From: Acidobacteriota bacterium
GTDB taxonomy: Bacteria; Acidobacteriota; Terriglobia; Terriglobales; Acidobacteriaceae
NCBI GenBank assembly: GCA_003010405.1
Contig: PJLO01000007.1
Span: 62,001 to 126,000 of the forward strand
Length of the DNA: 64,000 nt
Direction of reading: 5' to 3'
Part shown: piece after piece, positions 20,346-29,122 of the stretch
How the letters are laid out: each line of letters begins with the position of its first letter
How positions within the stretch are numbered: position 1 is the stretch's first letter
Translations under genes and position numbers: made by a program
Notes under the pieces: generated by a model
The model's input: only the letters and a program-made list of their open reading frames with translations
Told to the model about the DNA's origin: nothing
Database searches by the model: none

Positions 20346-21017
20346 ATGAAGGCCCTGATTACTACTGTTTTTCTTTGCGTCAGCCTGGGCCTAAGTGTGC
20401 CCCAGGCTTCAGCCGCTAAACCTTCCCGTGCGTCGCGCCACCGTGCTTACGCCAGGAAAGCGGCTGGCGCTGGAGGCCGGAGCGAATGCGTTACGGGTGT
20501 CGGTTTTTGCGTCACTGTTCCTGCTTCCTGGCAGCGCCTTGGCAACGTGTTTGACGATCTTGGCTTCGTGGTCGCCGAGCCTCATTCCGGAACCGATTCA
20601 GCCGGATGGCCGCAACTTACGGTTGCAATTATCGAAGTGCCTCAATCGAAGAAAGCCGACGGGACCGCAGGCAGCGCGCCATCGCTCGATGCGCTGGTCG
20701 AAAGGCTGCTGACTCCCGGACGTTCGTTCACTTCGGTGGAGACCTTGCAGCGGAGCCATCTCCTAGTCAACGGCGCCGATGCCGAGATCGTCCGCGTCAA
20801 ACTTCACGACGACTCCAATCAGCCTGAGGTCATCGAGGAGATCGCGCTTATTCAGGGCCCGGAGGGACTTGTATACTCGTTGGCATTGCGTTGTGTTCCA
20901 CAGGAATTCGCCCGGCTTGAACCGATTTTTCAGAAAGCCGCCCACAGCTGGCGTATCAAAGATGTGGCCGTGCCCGCGCCTGAATCCAAACCCCGGGACG
21001 ATTCGGAGAAGAAATGA
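20346..21017 (+). CDS. Secreted protein of unknown function between panB and panC
   Basis: 223 residues. A signal peptide (about residues 1-23, ending ASA) and a basic linker lead to a domain with FCVTVPASWQRLGNVFDDLGF, WPQLTVAIIEVP and a final AAHSWRIKD. This layout recalls PsbP/DcrB-type or similar exported beta-alpha proteins, without a firm match. The gene starts 18 bases after panB, and its stop overlaps the panC start by four bases (ATGA). A role in pantothenate synthesis is not obvious because the protein should be outside the cytoplasm. Confidence 0.75.
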   Translation: MKALITTVFLCVSLGLSVPQASAAKPSRASRHRAYARKAAGAGGRSECVTGVGFCVTVPASWQRLGNVFDDLGFVVAEPHSGTDSAGWPQLTVAIIEVPQSKKADGTAGSAPSLDALVERLLTPGRSFTSVETLQRSHLLVNGADAEIVRVKLHDDSNQPEVIEEIALIQGPEGLVYSLALRCVPQEFARLEPIFQKAAHSWRIKDVAVPAPESKPRDDSEKK

Positions 21018-21862
21018 GAATTATCCGTGACATTCGTGACATGCAGTCTGCCAGTCGAGCCGCGAAGGCTCAGGGTTCGACCATTTGCTTCGTTCCGACC
21101 ATGGGCGCTTTGCATGAGGGGCACCTCTCGCTGGTGCGCTACGCGCGCACGCAGGGAACTCTTGTCGTTGTATCGATATTTGTAAATCCATTACAGTTCG
21201 GTCCCACAGAGGATTTCAACCAGTACCCCCGCACTCTTGAAGCCGACTGCGCCAAACTCGAGGCCGAGGGGGTGGAGATTGTTTTCGCTCCCTCGCCCGC
21301 ACAGATGTATCCAGAGGGAGCCAAGACCGTTGTGTATGTCGAAGGGCTGAGTGAAAAACTCGATGGCCTTTCCCGCCCCGGACATTTCAAAGGCGTGAGC
21401 ACAGTCGTGGCGAAACTCTTCAATATCGTGAAGCCGGACTATGCCATCTTCGGGCAGAAGGACGCGGCACAGGTGGCCGTGCTGCGTCGCATGGTGCGCG
21501 ACCTTAATATGGATCTGGAACTGATCGTTTCACCGACTGTGCGCGAAGCTGACGGACTCGCGCTCTCCTCGCGCAATGTGTACTTGACCCCGGAACAGCG
21601 CTGCCAGGCGCTGGTGCTGCACCGTGCGTTACTGAAAGTTGAAGCCGAAGCAAAATCGGGAGAGACCAGCGCGGAAAAACTGCGGTCCATCGCTCTTTCC
21701 GTACTTGCCTCTGAGCCTGCGGCAAAGCTCGATTATTTAGAGATAGTCAATCCTGACACGCTCGAACCGGTAGAGGACACAAGCAAGGGCGCGCTCGTTG
21801 CCGTTGCCGCCGCATTTGGTGCCACCCGCCTTATCGATAACGTGTTGCTCCCGAAGCTATAG
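21014..21862 (+). CDS. panC: Pantothenate synthetase
   Basis: 282 residues. Joins pantoate and beta-alanine with ATP through a pantoyl-adenylate. Shows FVPTMGALHEGHLSLVR (HIGH-type nucleotide-binding motif, about residues 27-43), VVSIFVNPLQFGP, FGQKDAAQVAV, and ALSSRNVYLTP, the KMSKS-equivalent block. Length is usual. Translation is probably coupled to the preceding secreted-protein gene by the ATGA overlap. With panB it gives the cell its own pantoate-to-pantothenate branch. No panD is seen in the window. Confidence 0.96.
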   Translation: MRIIRDIRDMQSASRAAKAQGSTICFVPTMGALHEGHLSLVRYARTQGTLVVVSIFVNPLQFGPTEDFNQYPRTLEADCAKLEAEGVEIVFAPSPAQMYPEGAKTVVYVEGLSEKLDGLSRPGHFKGVSTVVAKLFNIVKPDYAIFGQKDAAQVAVLRRMVRDLNMDLELIVSPTVREADGLALSSRNVYLTPEQRCQALVLHRALLKVEAEAKSGETSAEKLRSIALSVLASEPAAKLDYLEIVNPDTLEPVEDTSKGALVAVAAAFGATRLIDNVLLPKL

Positions 21863-21879
21863 AGCAATTGAGGACAAGC

Positions 21880-22527
21880 ATGAACGCGTTCTTAAGCGAA
21901 GCCGTGGCTAACAAGTACGACAGTTACTACGACACAACGCTGGGCCAGAAGGTCGATAACATCGAAAAACAAATAGTCGCGAGCTATTTACGGGACATAC
22001 CGAGACAAGCTGTGTTGGAGCTTGGATGCGGGACCGGTCACTGGACAGAATTTTTGAGCGATATGGGGTTCTCAGTTTCGGCTGTTGATATCTCCGAAGC
22101 CATGCTGGCCGTCGCGACTAAGAAGAGCTTGAGAAACGTTATTTTTCAGAAGGCTGATGCAGCAAATCTTCCTTTCAGTAACGAAAGCTTTGGGATCATA
22201 GTTTCTATTACCATGCTGGAATTTACGCATGATCCGAAAAAGGTTCTAAGTGAGATTTACAGGGTGTTAAAATCTGGCGGTCTGCTGGTACTCGGTTGTG
22301 TGAATGTTAGTTCCGAACTCGGAAAAGCCAAAGATAACCACCAGACTTATCGAAATGCCACTTTCTTTTCTAAAACTGAATTGAAAGAATTGCTGTCTGT
22401 TTTCGGTGAACCCAAGATAACTGAATGTGTTTACTTAAGCCCCGCATTTGAAATACTCGACGGCGCAATGGAGAAATATCCTGTTGAAGGGGCTTTTCTG
22501 GCCGCCTGTGTGAGAAAAACAGGATAA
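21880..22527 (+). CDS. Class I SAM-dependent methyltransferase
   Basis: 215 residues, Methyltransf_11-like. AdoMet-binding motif VLELGCGTGHW (about residue 45), acidic residue in AVDISEAM, motif II-like FQKADAANLPF, then YRVLKSGGLLVLGCVN. GAGGA five bases before ATG 21880 gives the start; TTG 21868 is less likely. It is clearly AT-richer than panC and dacB around it, which suggests later acquisition. It is followed after 8 bases by a YkoF-like gene, so the two probably form one unit. Substrate unknown. Confidence 0.85.
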   Translation: MNAFLSEAVANKYDSYYDTTLGQKVDNIEKQIVASYLRDIPRQAVLELGCGTGHWTEFLSDMGFSVSAVDISEAMLAVATKKSLRNVIFQKADAANLPFSNESFGIIVSITMLEFTHDPKKVLSEIYRVLKSGGLLVLGCVNVSSELGKAKDNHQTYRNATFFSKTELKELLSVFGEPKITECVYLSPAFEILDGAMEKYPVEGAFLAACVRKTG

Positions 22528-22535
22528 CGAACAAC

Positions 22536-22790
22536 ATGGAAATAACACTTGAAATTAGCTATTACCCCCTCCATGACGATTACAACAGAACTGTTTCCCA
22601 GTTCATCAAGCAACTTTCTGGACGTCACAATCTTCAGGTCGAGACTGGCGTAATGAGCAGTCTTGTAATCGGCGAATACAACGATGTTATGACTGCGCTG
22701 AAAGAGACAATGCAGCCATTTCTGGAGAACTATTCTTCCGTATTCAAGATCTCGCTTGCGAGTGCCTGTAAGCCCTGCAAAACTTTATGA
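22536..22790 (+). CDS. Single-domain YkoF-like protein
   Basis: 84 residues. ISYYPLHDDY, LQVETGVMSSLVIGEYNDVM and a following helix match the YkoF family (ferredoxin-like fold), whose Bacillus member binds thiamine or its hydroxymethylpyrimidine moiety. The usual protein has two such domains; this one has one and so may dimerise. The end carries a Cys pair (SACKPCKTL). It shares the low-GC character of the adjacent methyltransferase. Ligand binding is inferred from family only. Confidence 0.65.
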   Translation: MEITLEISYYPLHDDYNRTVSQFIKQLSGRHNLQVETGVMSSLVIGEYNDVMTALKETMQPFLENYSSVFKISLASACKPCKTL

Positions 22791-22878
22791 ACTCGGGCGT
22801 TGTCCAAACTGCCGCCGTTTAGCTCAATTCTTTTCCGCGAAAATCGCTGACTGGGGAGAGTGCTAGAATTTGCATCGT

Positions 22879-24450
22879 ATGCGGTGCTCGCGTGTTTGTT
22901 GCTCATTGAGAACGGCTGCTCTGGCTGGATTGGTGCTTTGGCTTGGATGCCTGACGGCGGTCGCTCAGAACAAAGATCTAACCAAGAGGGTCGACGCCAT
23001 TCTGTCGCGAGCCGATGTTGCGCGCGGTTTCTGGGGCGTTGAAATTGAGGACCTGGAGACAGGACGAGTCCTCTATTCGCGCGATGCGGACCGGCTCTAC
23101 ACCCCGGCTTCCAATGCAAAGCTGTTTACCACGGCGGCCGCACTCGCGCTGATCGGGCCGGACTACCGCATTCTTACCACTGTTGAGTCTGCGACCGCGC
23201 CGGATAAGTACGGGCGGCTGAGTGGAGACCTGGTGTTGGTTGGGCGCGGGGACGCGAACCTGAGCGGGCGGGCGCTGCCCTATAACCTGAAGACACAGCG
23301 GCCTCTTCCTCCCGCGCATGTGCTGGAGGAGCTGGCCGATCAAGTCGTGGCGCGGGGGGTAAAGGTAATCGACGGCGATATTGTGGCCGACGACAGCTAC
23401 TTCGTCTATGAGCGCTACGGCGACGGTTGGTCGCAGGACGATCTGGTGTTGGAGTGGGGTGCGCCGGTTTCGGCGCTGGCAGTCAACGACAATGTTGTCT
23501 TTGTAAGCATTCTTCCGGCGGAGCGGGTGGGGGAACGTGCTTTTGTGAGCATTTCGCCATTTGCCGAGTGTTTCGACATCGAAAACCGCGTGCTGACCGC
23601 TCCGGCAGGCACAGGGCCGCGCAGAGTTTATATTCAGCGTCAGCCGGGGTCGAATCGGCTGGAAATCTGGGGAAACATTCCCCTGGACGATGCTGGGGCG
23701 GGGCAGGCGGTAGCGATTGAGGAGCCTGCGGAGTTTTGCGCGCACCTCTTCCGGGAACTGCTGGCAAAGCGCGGCGTGGTCATCTATGGCAAGACCCGCG
23801 CGCACCACATGTCGCTGGCAAGCCTGGGTACGTTCACAGTGAACGCCAAGGTTCCTCTTGGTGGAGGTGCGGAAACACAACCTGTGCTTCAAACTCCGGT
23901 TGTGCTGGCAGAACATAAATCACTGCCCCTCGGTCTGGATATACGGGTGGTAAACAAAGTCAGTCAGAATCTCCACGCTGAAATGTTGTTACGGCTACTC
24001 GGGCGAGAAAAAGGCGCGAACGGCTCAATTGCTGGCGGACTGGAAGTCTTGCGCGGATTCTTGGCGCAAGCAAATATCGCGCCGGAGGAGTATACGTTCA
24101 GGGACGGCTCCGGACTGTCGCGCCTGGATCTGGTCTCTCCACGGGCGACCGTCAAGCTGCTGCGTTATGCTGCCAAGCAGACCTGGGGAGTGGAATACAT
24201 GCAGACTCTGCCCAGTGCGGGAGTGGATGGAACGCTGTCTTCGCGTTTCAAGTCGCTTCGACCTGAAGCGATGCTGCGAGCCAAGACTGGCTCGCTTGAG
24301 CATGTGAACACACTCTCAGGGTATCTGACGACCGACAAGGGTGAGCGTCTCGCGTTCTCTATCATGAGCAACAATCACAAAATGACGAAAAGCAGCGCTA
24401 TCGAAATCATTGATGAAATAGTGCGGAACGCGGAACATATCAAGAAGTAG
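22879..24450 (+). CDS. dacB: D-alanyl-D-alanine carboxypeptidase/endopeptidase (PBP4/DacB family, S13)
   Basis: 523 residues. A signal peptide precedes the penicillin-binding fold: SxxK motif PASNAKLFTTA (catalytic Ser and Lys), the SxN-equivalent within FRDGSGLSRLD, and KTGSL near the C-terminus. A large insertion between the first two motifs is typical of this family. It trims or hydrolyses peptidoglycan cross-links in the periplasm. TAGAAT at 22864-22869 is 9 bases before ATG 22879. A TTG at 22870 with GGGGAG further upstream is the alternative start. Confidence 0.93.
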   Translation: MRCSRVCCSLRTAALAGLVLWLGCLTAVAQNKDLTKRVDAILSRADVARGFWGVEIEDLETGRVLYSRDADRLYTPASNAKLFTTAAALALIGPDYRILTTVESATAPDKYGRLSGDLVLVGRGDANLSGRALPYNLKTQRPLPPAHVLEELADQVVARGVKVIDGDIVADDSYFVYERYGDGWSQDDLVLEWGAPVSALAVNDNVVFVSILPAERVGERAFVSISPFAECFDIENRVLTAPAGTGPRRVYIQRQPGSNRLEIWGNIPLDDAGAGQAVAIEEPAEFCAHLFRELLAKRGVVIYGKTRAHHMSLASLGTFTVNAKVPLGGGAETQPVLQTPVVLAEHKSLPLGLDIRVVNKVSQNLHAEMLLRLLGREKGANGSIAGGLEVLRGFLAQANIAPEEYTFRDGSGLSRLDLVSPRATVKLLRYAAKQTWGVEYMQTLPSAGVDGTLSSRFKSLRPEAMLRAKTGSLEHVNTLSGYLTTDKGERLAFSIMSNNHKMTKSSAIEIIDEIVRNAEHIKK

Positions 24451-24531
24451 CGGAGGAAAGGCTGTCTTCGTGGAGATATTCGACTCGCTACTCGATGGTG
24501 AGCGGCGGGCAGTTTTGAAGCCTTTCTGAAA

Positions 24532-25575
24532 TTAACGCCGTCCCCTAATAGATTCCAATCCCTGTGAGACCACATGAAGGTTGGAATCGAGTAGTACATA
24601 CGCCTGAAGGGGGCGCCTCCGCTCGCCCGGATAAAGGAATCTTACGTCGGCGAAGCGTACCAGGTCAGCAGCGACAGGCTCGGCCAGGTGCTCAGCCTCG
24701 ACCAGCGGAAAGCGAGCCCACTGGACATAGAATCGGCCCAGGGCGGAATTGCGCGCCGCTTGTGTGATGATCGTATTCTCCGGCTTGTAATAGGTTCGGG
24801 CGTTATTGCCCGGATCGACCTCAGGGCGGAGCGAATCGACCTCGGTCGAAATGTAGGCCGTGCGTGTTTCGGCAACCCCAGCCCAGCGAAATGGGTTCAC
24901 CATGTATGGATAAGCTGCGACCCGCAAAGAGGGTACGCCCTGGAACTCGAAGGCTTCCAGAGCCGCAAGAGCGCGCTGGTGCTGGAAGTCGCGTACTCCC
25001 CAGAGCGCCACGATAAAGAGCAAAGCTGCGATAGCCGCTCCACGACCCCGAGGGCCGTGTTGTCGCGCCCCGATCTCCTGGTCCACAGCTCCAAAAATCG
25101 AGGGCAATACGAGTGCTGCGAGCAATGCGGCCAGCATGAGCGGCTCAATGATGAAAACGATGTCCCAGGAATACCATCGGTCTGAAAACGGATAGAACGG
25201 CCGCACCCCATAGTTGCCGACGAAGTCGAGCAGGATATGCGAGTACCCTGCAACACAAGCGAACAGATACAGTAAGCCCCAGCGGCGCGCTTGCAGAGTC
25301 CGTGGGCCGTGTTTCCGGCGAAGGCGGTGCCAGAGCGCGTCAACCAGCCACACGATCCCAACGGCCAGTGCCGCGACGACCGGAATTCCAATAAATGTGT
25401 GGGTGATGCCGCGATGTTCAATGAGTGTGGCGGCCGAGCCTTTGAACTTCGCCAGAATATCGATATCCGGTATATCGGCAGCAATCGTCATGGTCGCGGT
25501 GGCGAGCGCCGTTTTACGGTTGAAGCCTGCGCGAGCAAGTGTCGCACCCGTTAGTAAGTGAGTCAGTGGGTCCAT
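24532..25575 (-). CDS. YdjM-type membrane-bound metal-dependent hydrolase
   Basis: 347 residues. N-terminal MDPLTHLLTGATLARAGF, then ADIPDIDIL and EHRGITHTFIG are the His/Asp-rich signatures of the YdjM/LexA-regulated membrane hydrolase family (PF04307). HILLDFVGNYGVRPFYPF is a further family block. Several hydrophobic segments lie in the first 200 residues, followed by a soluble C-terminal region. Substrate unknown. The gene converges on dacB across 81 bases. Confidence 0.88.
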   Translation of the reverse strand: MDPLTHLLTGATLARAGFNRKTALATATMTIAADIPDIDILAKFKGSAATLIEHRGITHTFIGIPVVAALAVGIVWLVDALWHRLRRKHGPRTLQARRWGLLYLFACVAGYSHILLDFVGNYGVRPFYPFSDRWYSWDIVFIIEPLMLAALLAALVLPSIFGAVDQEIGARQHGPRGRGAAIAALLFIVALWGVRDFQHQRALAALEAFEFQGVPSLRVAAYPYMVNPFRWAGVAETRTAYISTEVDSLRPEVDPGNNARTYYKPENTIITQAARNSALGRFYVQWARFPLVEAEHLAEPVAADLVRFADVRFLYPGERRRPLQAYVLLDSNLHVVSQGLESIRGRR

Positions 25576-25654
25576 GACGCGAAAATCAGGTTGGCAAGAA
25601 TTTCCGCCAAAGTCAAAGCGGATTGGCGGCTTGCATGGTCAATCAGGTCTGGCC

Positions 25655-26611
25655 TCATTCGGATTCCGGGGGAAGCAGCAGGGTCAAAGCATCGGGAATC
25701 ATGGAGATACGGGTTGGCGGCGGGCTCAGCACCTCACCGTCTGCCTGCACACGCAGGTGAGCGGCCTGTGTGCTGGGAAGGTGGCAGGTGACGGCCTTGG
25801 CGGAAACAAACAAGAAGTCCGTATCCGGAGTTCCGATTTCGTCATAGGGGGCAAGGCCGGTGAGTGCCTGCAAGGTGTACTGCAGCATGTGAGAGCGGCT
25901 CGCATTTTTCAATAACATGAGGCGCAGGTCGGGCGAGAGCAGGGAACTTCCCGGGCGCCAACGGCGCAGCGGGCCTCCAAAGGAGCGTACCCGCATAGCT
26001 ACCAGCTCCAGTGACGTGGTGTGAATGACCTGGTTGTCGCTGGTCGTGATCTCCACCCCAAAGGGGACAAAGTCATGCCGGAACAACAACCGGCAGCCGT
26101 TCGCGTAGTAGGCGAGATATCCGCCCCGCTGCTTGGCTCGGGCATTGGCGCGGTAGATCAGTTCGGCATGGACTCCGACCCCAGCGGCAACGGTGAAGAA
26201 TCGTGAGCATCCTGAGCTCTGGATACGTCCCAATGAGATACGCTGCGGGACATAACGAAGAATTTGCGCAGCAGCCCGCTCTGCGCGATCGCCAAGTCCG
26301 AGATCGTGGGCCAGCACATTACCTGTACCAAGAGGTATGACGCCCATCATGGCCGTGCTTTCGGCCACGCCCTGGAGAATATCGAAGACCGTACCGTCCC
26401 CTCCGCAGGCAAACACAGCGTCGCACCCATTATTGATGGCGGCGCGTGCCTGGTTTCCGGCCGAGCCCCGGTTCTGCGTGGGTTCGACGACAACCTCCAC
26501 GCCCGCCCGACGAAAAATCTCCGCGACCCGGCGCATGACAGCCGCGCGAGCTTTCAGATTGGCTCCCGAGACAGGATTAAACAGTAATAGGGCTTTATTA
26601 AAAGCGGGCAT
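25655..26611 (-). CDS. Diacylglycerol/lipid kinase family protein (YegS-like)
   Basis: 318 residues. LLLFNPVSG at the N-terminus, CGGDGTVFDILQGV (about residues 69-82, ATP binding and catalysis) and VIPLGTGNVLAHDLGL mark the DAGK catalytic domain, followed by a beta-sandwich C-terminal domain ending in DGEVLSPPPTRISM. Phosphorylates a lipid alcohol or sphingoid-type substrate at the membrane. ATG 26611 starts at the conserved region; the frame is open to a TTG at 26653. It lies 108 bases downstream of the response regulator gene on the same strand. Confidence 0.9.
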   Translation of the reverse strand: MPAFNKALLLFNPVSGANLKARAAVMRRVAEIFRRAGVEVVVEPTQNRGSAGNQARAAINNGCDAVFACGGDGTVFDILQGVAESTAMMGVIPLGTGNVLAHDLGLGDRAERAAAQILRYVPQRISLGRIQSSGCSRFFTVAAGVGVHAELIYRANARAKQRGGYLAYYANGCRLLFRHDFVPFGVEITTSDNQVIHTTSLELVAMRVRSFGGPLRRWRPGSSLLSPDLRLMLLKNASRSHMLQYTLQALTGLAPYDEIGTPDTDFLFVSAKAVTCHLPSTQAAHLRVQADGEVLSPPPTRISMIPDALTLLLPPESE

Positions 26612-26719
26612 CGATTCTGGCAGGCAGCCTCTCGCTTGTGGAGTATAGCTCAAGGCGTTTGCCGAAAGTCACAACGGGTACGCAGAAACCGATCCGTCGC
26701 GTGGGTGCTGATGGATAGT

Positions 26720-27511
26720 TCATACGGCGGGAACGAACGCGGGTTGGAATGCTGGGCTGCAGTTCTGCTGCGGCGCGCGCTCCGTCGTCTCGGCTTCGTG
26801 TTGTGCCTCATCAAAAAGTCGCAGCGCCTCCAGCAGTACAGACTGGGTGCTGCTGGTGATTGTGCGTGGGCACTCTCCGCCTTCGAAGTCAATTGTGAAT
26901 GTACCTTCGGCCCAGGCTACGGCCTTGTAAACGGCCTCCTCGCCGGTCAGATTTTCCAGGGTCGCGTGAACAAGCTGGCCTTCGCGGAATTGCATTTCGC
27001 ATTGCCGGGCAGCGTGCGTAATCACGAGACGGCCGGACTTTCGCCCCATATCGAGAGTTTGCATGAGATCCACGACCGACATCTGGGCCAGAGTGCCGCG
27101 GAGGCTGGAGGAGTCGGCTGCATTGCGGGTGGCCTTGCTGAGTCCAATGCGGTCGAGAACGCGCTTGACGCGTGCAATCGCTTCTTCGAGGAAAAACGGC
27201 TTCTCGATAAAGTCCTCCACCAGCGGCGTGGACCCAGCCAGGGGACCTTTAATGTCGGAATGAGACGCGAGCATCATAACCGCGACGCGGGGAAAGGAAA
27301 CTCGTAGTTTGGCCAGCAGTTCCAGGCCGTTCAGGCCAGGCATACGGTAGTCGGAAATAACGAGGTCCGGAGTCTGTCTTTCGGCCCGGCCAAACGCCTC
27401 GGAGGCACCTGCGAAAACCTCCACAGTGGCAAGGGGCGAAAGGGAGTTGAGCAGCAATTCGCGGATTACCGGATTATCGTCTACCACCAAAACCTGAATG
27501 CCCTGAGCCAT
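26720..27511 (-). CDS. Response regulator with C-terminal PATAN (DUF4388) domain
   Basis: 263 residues. The receiver domain has acidic pair Asp11/Asp12, phosphoacceptor Asp54 in SDYRMPG and Lys104 in EKPF. Residues about 135-235 (LRGTLAQMSVVDLMQTLDM, GRLVI, FREGQLVHA, GEEAVYKAVAWAEGTFTIDF) match PATAN/DUF4388, a protein-interaction domain common in Deltaproteobacteria and Acidobacteria. There is no DNA-binding domain, so it probably acts through protein contacts. No histidine kinase is adjacent. GGAGGG precedes the ATG. Confidence 0.9.
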   Translation of the reverse strand: MAQGIQVLVVDDNPVIRELLLNSLSPLATVEVFAGASEAFGRAERQTPDLVISDYRMPGLNGLELLAKLRVSFPRVAVMMLASHSDIKGPLAGSTPLVEDFIEKPFFLEEAIARVKRVLDRIGLSKATRNAADSSSLRGTLAQMSVVDLMQTLDMGRKSGRLVITHAARQCEMQFREGQLVHATLENLTGEEAVYKAVAWAEGTFTIDFEGGECPRTITSSTQSVLLEALRLFDEAQHEAETTERAPQQNCSPAFQPAFVPAV

Positions 27512-27849
27512 AACCCTCCTTCATCGCGGAGAAATCAACACTCCCGTCGGCGGTGACCATCGATAGCCACCACGGCCGCCGCTCTTGCGTTCCAACTGTA
27601 TGTAACGGATCTTGAGGCCCTAGTCTAAAGCCGAACCCGTTGAGGCCAAGGAGAGAATAATAACGCCCTCTTCGCAGAGTGGACAGGACTATTCACTCAA
27701 TTAAGCCCGACCGGGCTACACTTAGGTGCTAGCTCCACGGTGCTTTTGAGGCTGACAATTCGAGCAACTTTGAAGGGTTCGCCTCTGCAAATTCGGTGCA
27801 ATGTCCCGGGTACTTCTCCACTGTGGCGGCATCTGCGAGAATCAAAGGT
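27512..27849. other. Divergent intergenic region
   Basis: 338 bases between the response regulator (minus) and the oxidoreductase (plus). It must carry promoters for both, but no strong boxes were recognised. The 18 open codons from GTG 27796 are probably not translated. Confidence 0.35.
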
Positions 27850-28857
27850 GTGAACAACGAAAAGTTGCAGGTAGCAGTGGTCGGCGTGGGCTCGTTTGGG
27901 CGCAACCATGCGCGTGTCTATAAAGAACTTGCCAGCGAAGGCGCGGTCCTGGCTGCGATTGTGGACACGGATATATCGCGGGCAAGGGCCGTGGCGGCAG
28001 AGTTCGGAGGGCAGGCCTTTGGCTCGGTGAGCGATATGCTGGCATGCTTCCCGGCGGTAAAAGCCGTGAGCGTAGCCGTGCCTACGGTAACTCATCTGCC
28101 AACCGCTCGCGAGTTGATGGAGCGCGGCGTGGACGTCCTGATCGAAAAGCCGCTGGCGGTTTCCGTCGCTGAAGCCGATACCCTCATTTCGCTGGCCAGG
28201 CAGCATGGGCGTGTGGCGCAAGTTGGTCATTTGGAAAGATTTAATCCGGCGGTCCGCGCAACCTGGGCGTTGCTGACGCGTCCGATGTTCTTCGAGGTTC
28301 ACCGCCTTAGCGTCTTCTCTCCGCGCTCGCTGGATGTAGATGTAGTGCTCGATCTGATGGTCCACGACTTGGATATAGTGCTGAAGATGGCGAACTCGCC
28401 CGTGCGCGAATTGCGCGCCGTCGGTCTTCCTGTGCTCACCGGCAAGGTGGATATCGCCAGCGTGCGGGTTGAGTTTGAGAGCGGCTGCGTTGCGAACTTT
28501 ACCGCCAGCCGGATCAGCACAGAGCGCGTGCGCAAACTAAGGTTTTTTCAGCCTGCACAATATGTTTCGCTGGATTATTCGCGGCGTGACGTGTTTTCCC
28601 TGAGCGTGAGGCCGACCGAGGGCGGAATGCCGGAGATTGCCCCATATAAGCCGGAGGTGAGCACGGAAGAGCCGCTCCGGGCTGAGCTGAGCAGCTTTCT
28701 TAAAGCCGTACGCCAGCGAAAAACCCCGGAAGTGACCCTGGAAGATGGGCGAGCGGCCCTGGCATTGGCCATCGAGATCCAACAGCAGATGGCAGAGCAC
28801 CACGCGCGCGCTCGACTCGACGAGGTTGCCGTTGCAATGCCCTGCGTGAAAGGGTGA
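27850..28857 (+). CDS. Gfo/Idh/MocA family NAD(P)-dependent oxidoreductase
   Basis: 335 residues. Rossmann motif VVGVGSFGRNHARV near the N-terminus, IEKPLAV with the conserved Lys, and VGHLERFNPAV. The Gfo/Idh/MocA C-terminal domain contains VHDLDIVL with the active-site His. Family members oxidise sugars or sugar nucleotides. The GHLERFNPAV segment resembles UDP-sugar 3-dehydrogenases encoded near lipid A genes (GnnA type), but here no transaminase lies beside it, so that is only a suggestion. GTG 27850 is preferred because homology starts directly after it. Confidence 0.85.
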   Translation: MNNEKLQVAVVGVGSFGRNHARVYKELASEGAVLAAIVDTDISRARAVAAEFGGQAFGSVSDMLACFPAVKAVSVAVPTVTHLPTARELMERGVDVLIEKPLAVSVAEADTLISLARQHGRVAQVGHLERFNPAVRATWALLTRPMFFEVHRLSVFSPRSLDVDVVLDLMVHDLDIVLKMANSPVRELRAVGLPVLTGKVDIASVRVEFESGCVANFTASRISTERVRKLRFFQPAQYVSLDYSRRDVFSLSVRPTEGGMPEIAPYKPEVSTEEPLRAELSSFLKAVRQRKTPEVTLEDGRAALALAIEIQQQMAEHHARARLDEVAVAMPCVKG

Positions 28858-29122
28858 GGGTTAAGAATAGTTAAGGCGTAAAAGCAGTTGCAATTAGCCG
28901 CGCTTAACATGCGGACCAGTGCGAAAATAGAAGTTCACCGTCCATCAAACGTCAAAGAAAGTGGCAGAGCTTGAGTTCCGGCAGAGTGCAGGATTGGTAT
29001 TCTCGCCCGCAAAGGCTTGCTGCCTCATCAAAGATTACTGAGGAGTAACGGAGATCGAGTCTGACAGCAACAACCAGATAGCGCCACCTCCTGAATCTGC
29101 TTCCGCAACGACGGAACCTGAA
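28858..29122. other. Intergenic region before the TonB-like gene
   Basis: 265 bases. No hairpin or gene of its own. The last 70 bases keep the TonB-like reading frame open upstream to a TGA at 29039 and contain GAGGAG at 29040-29045, so part of this stretch may be coding. Confidence 0.4.

Noticed and set aside
22978..23916. 312-codon minus-strand ORF
   Set aside because: Antisense to dacB, no motif.
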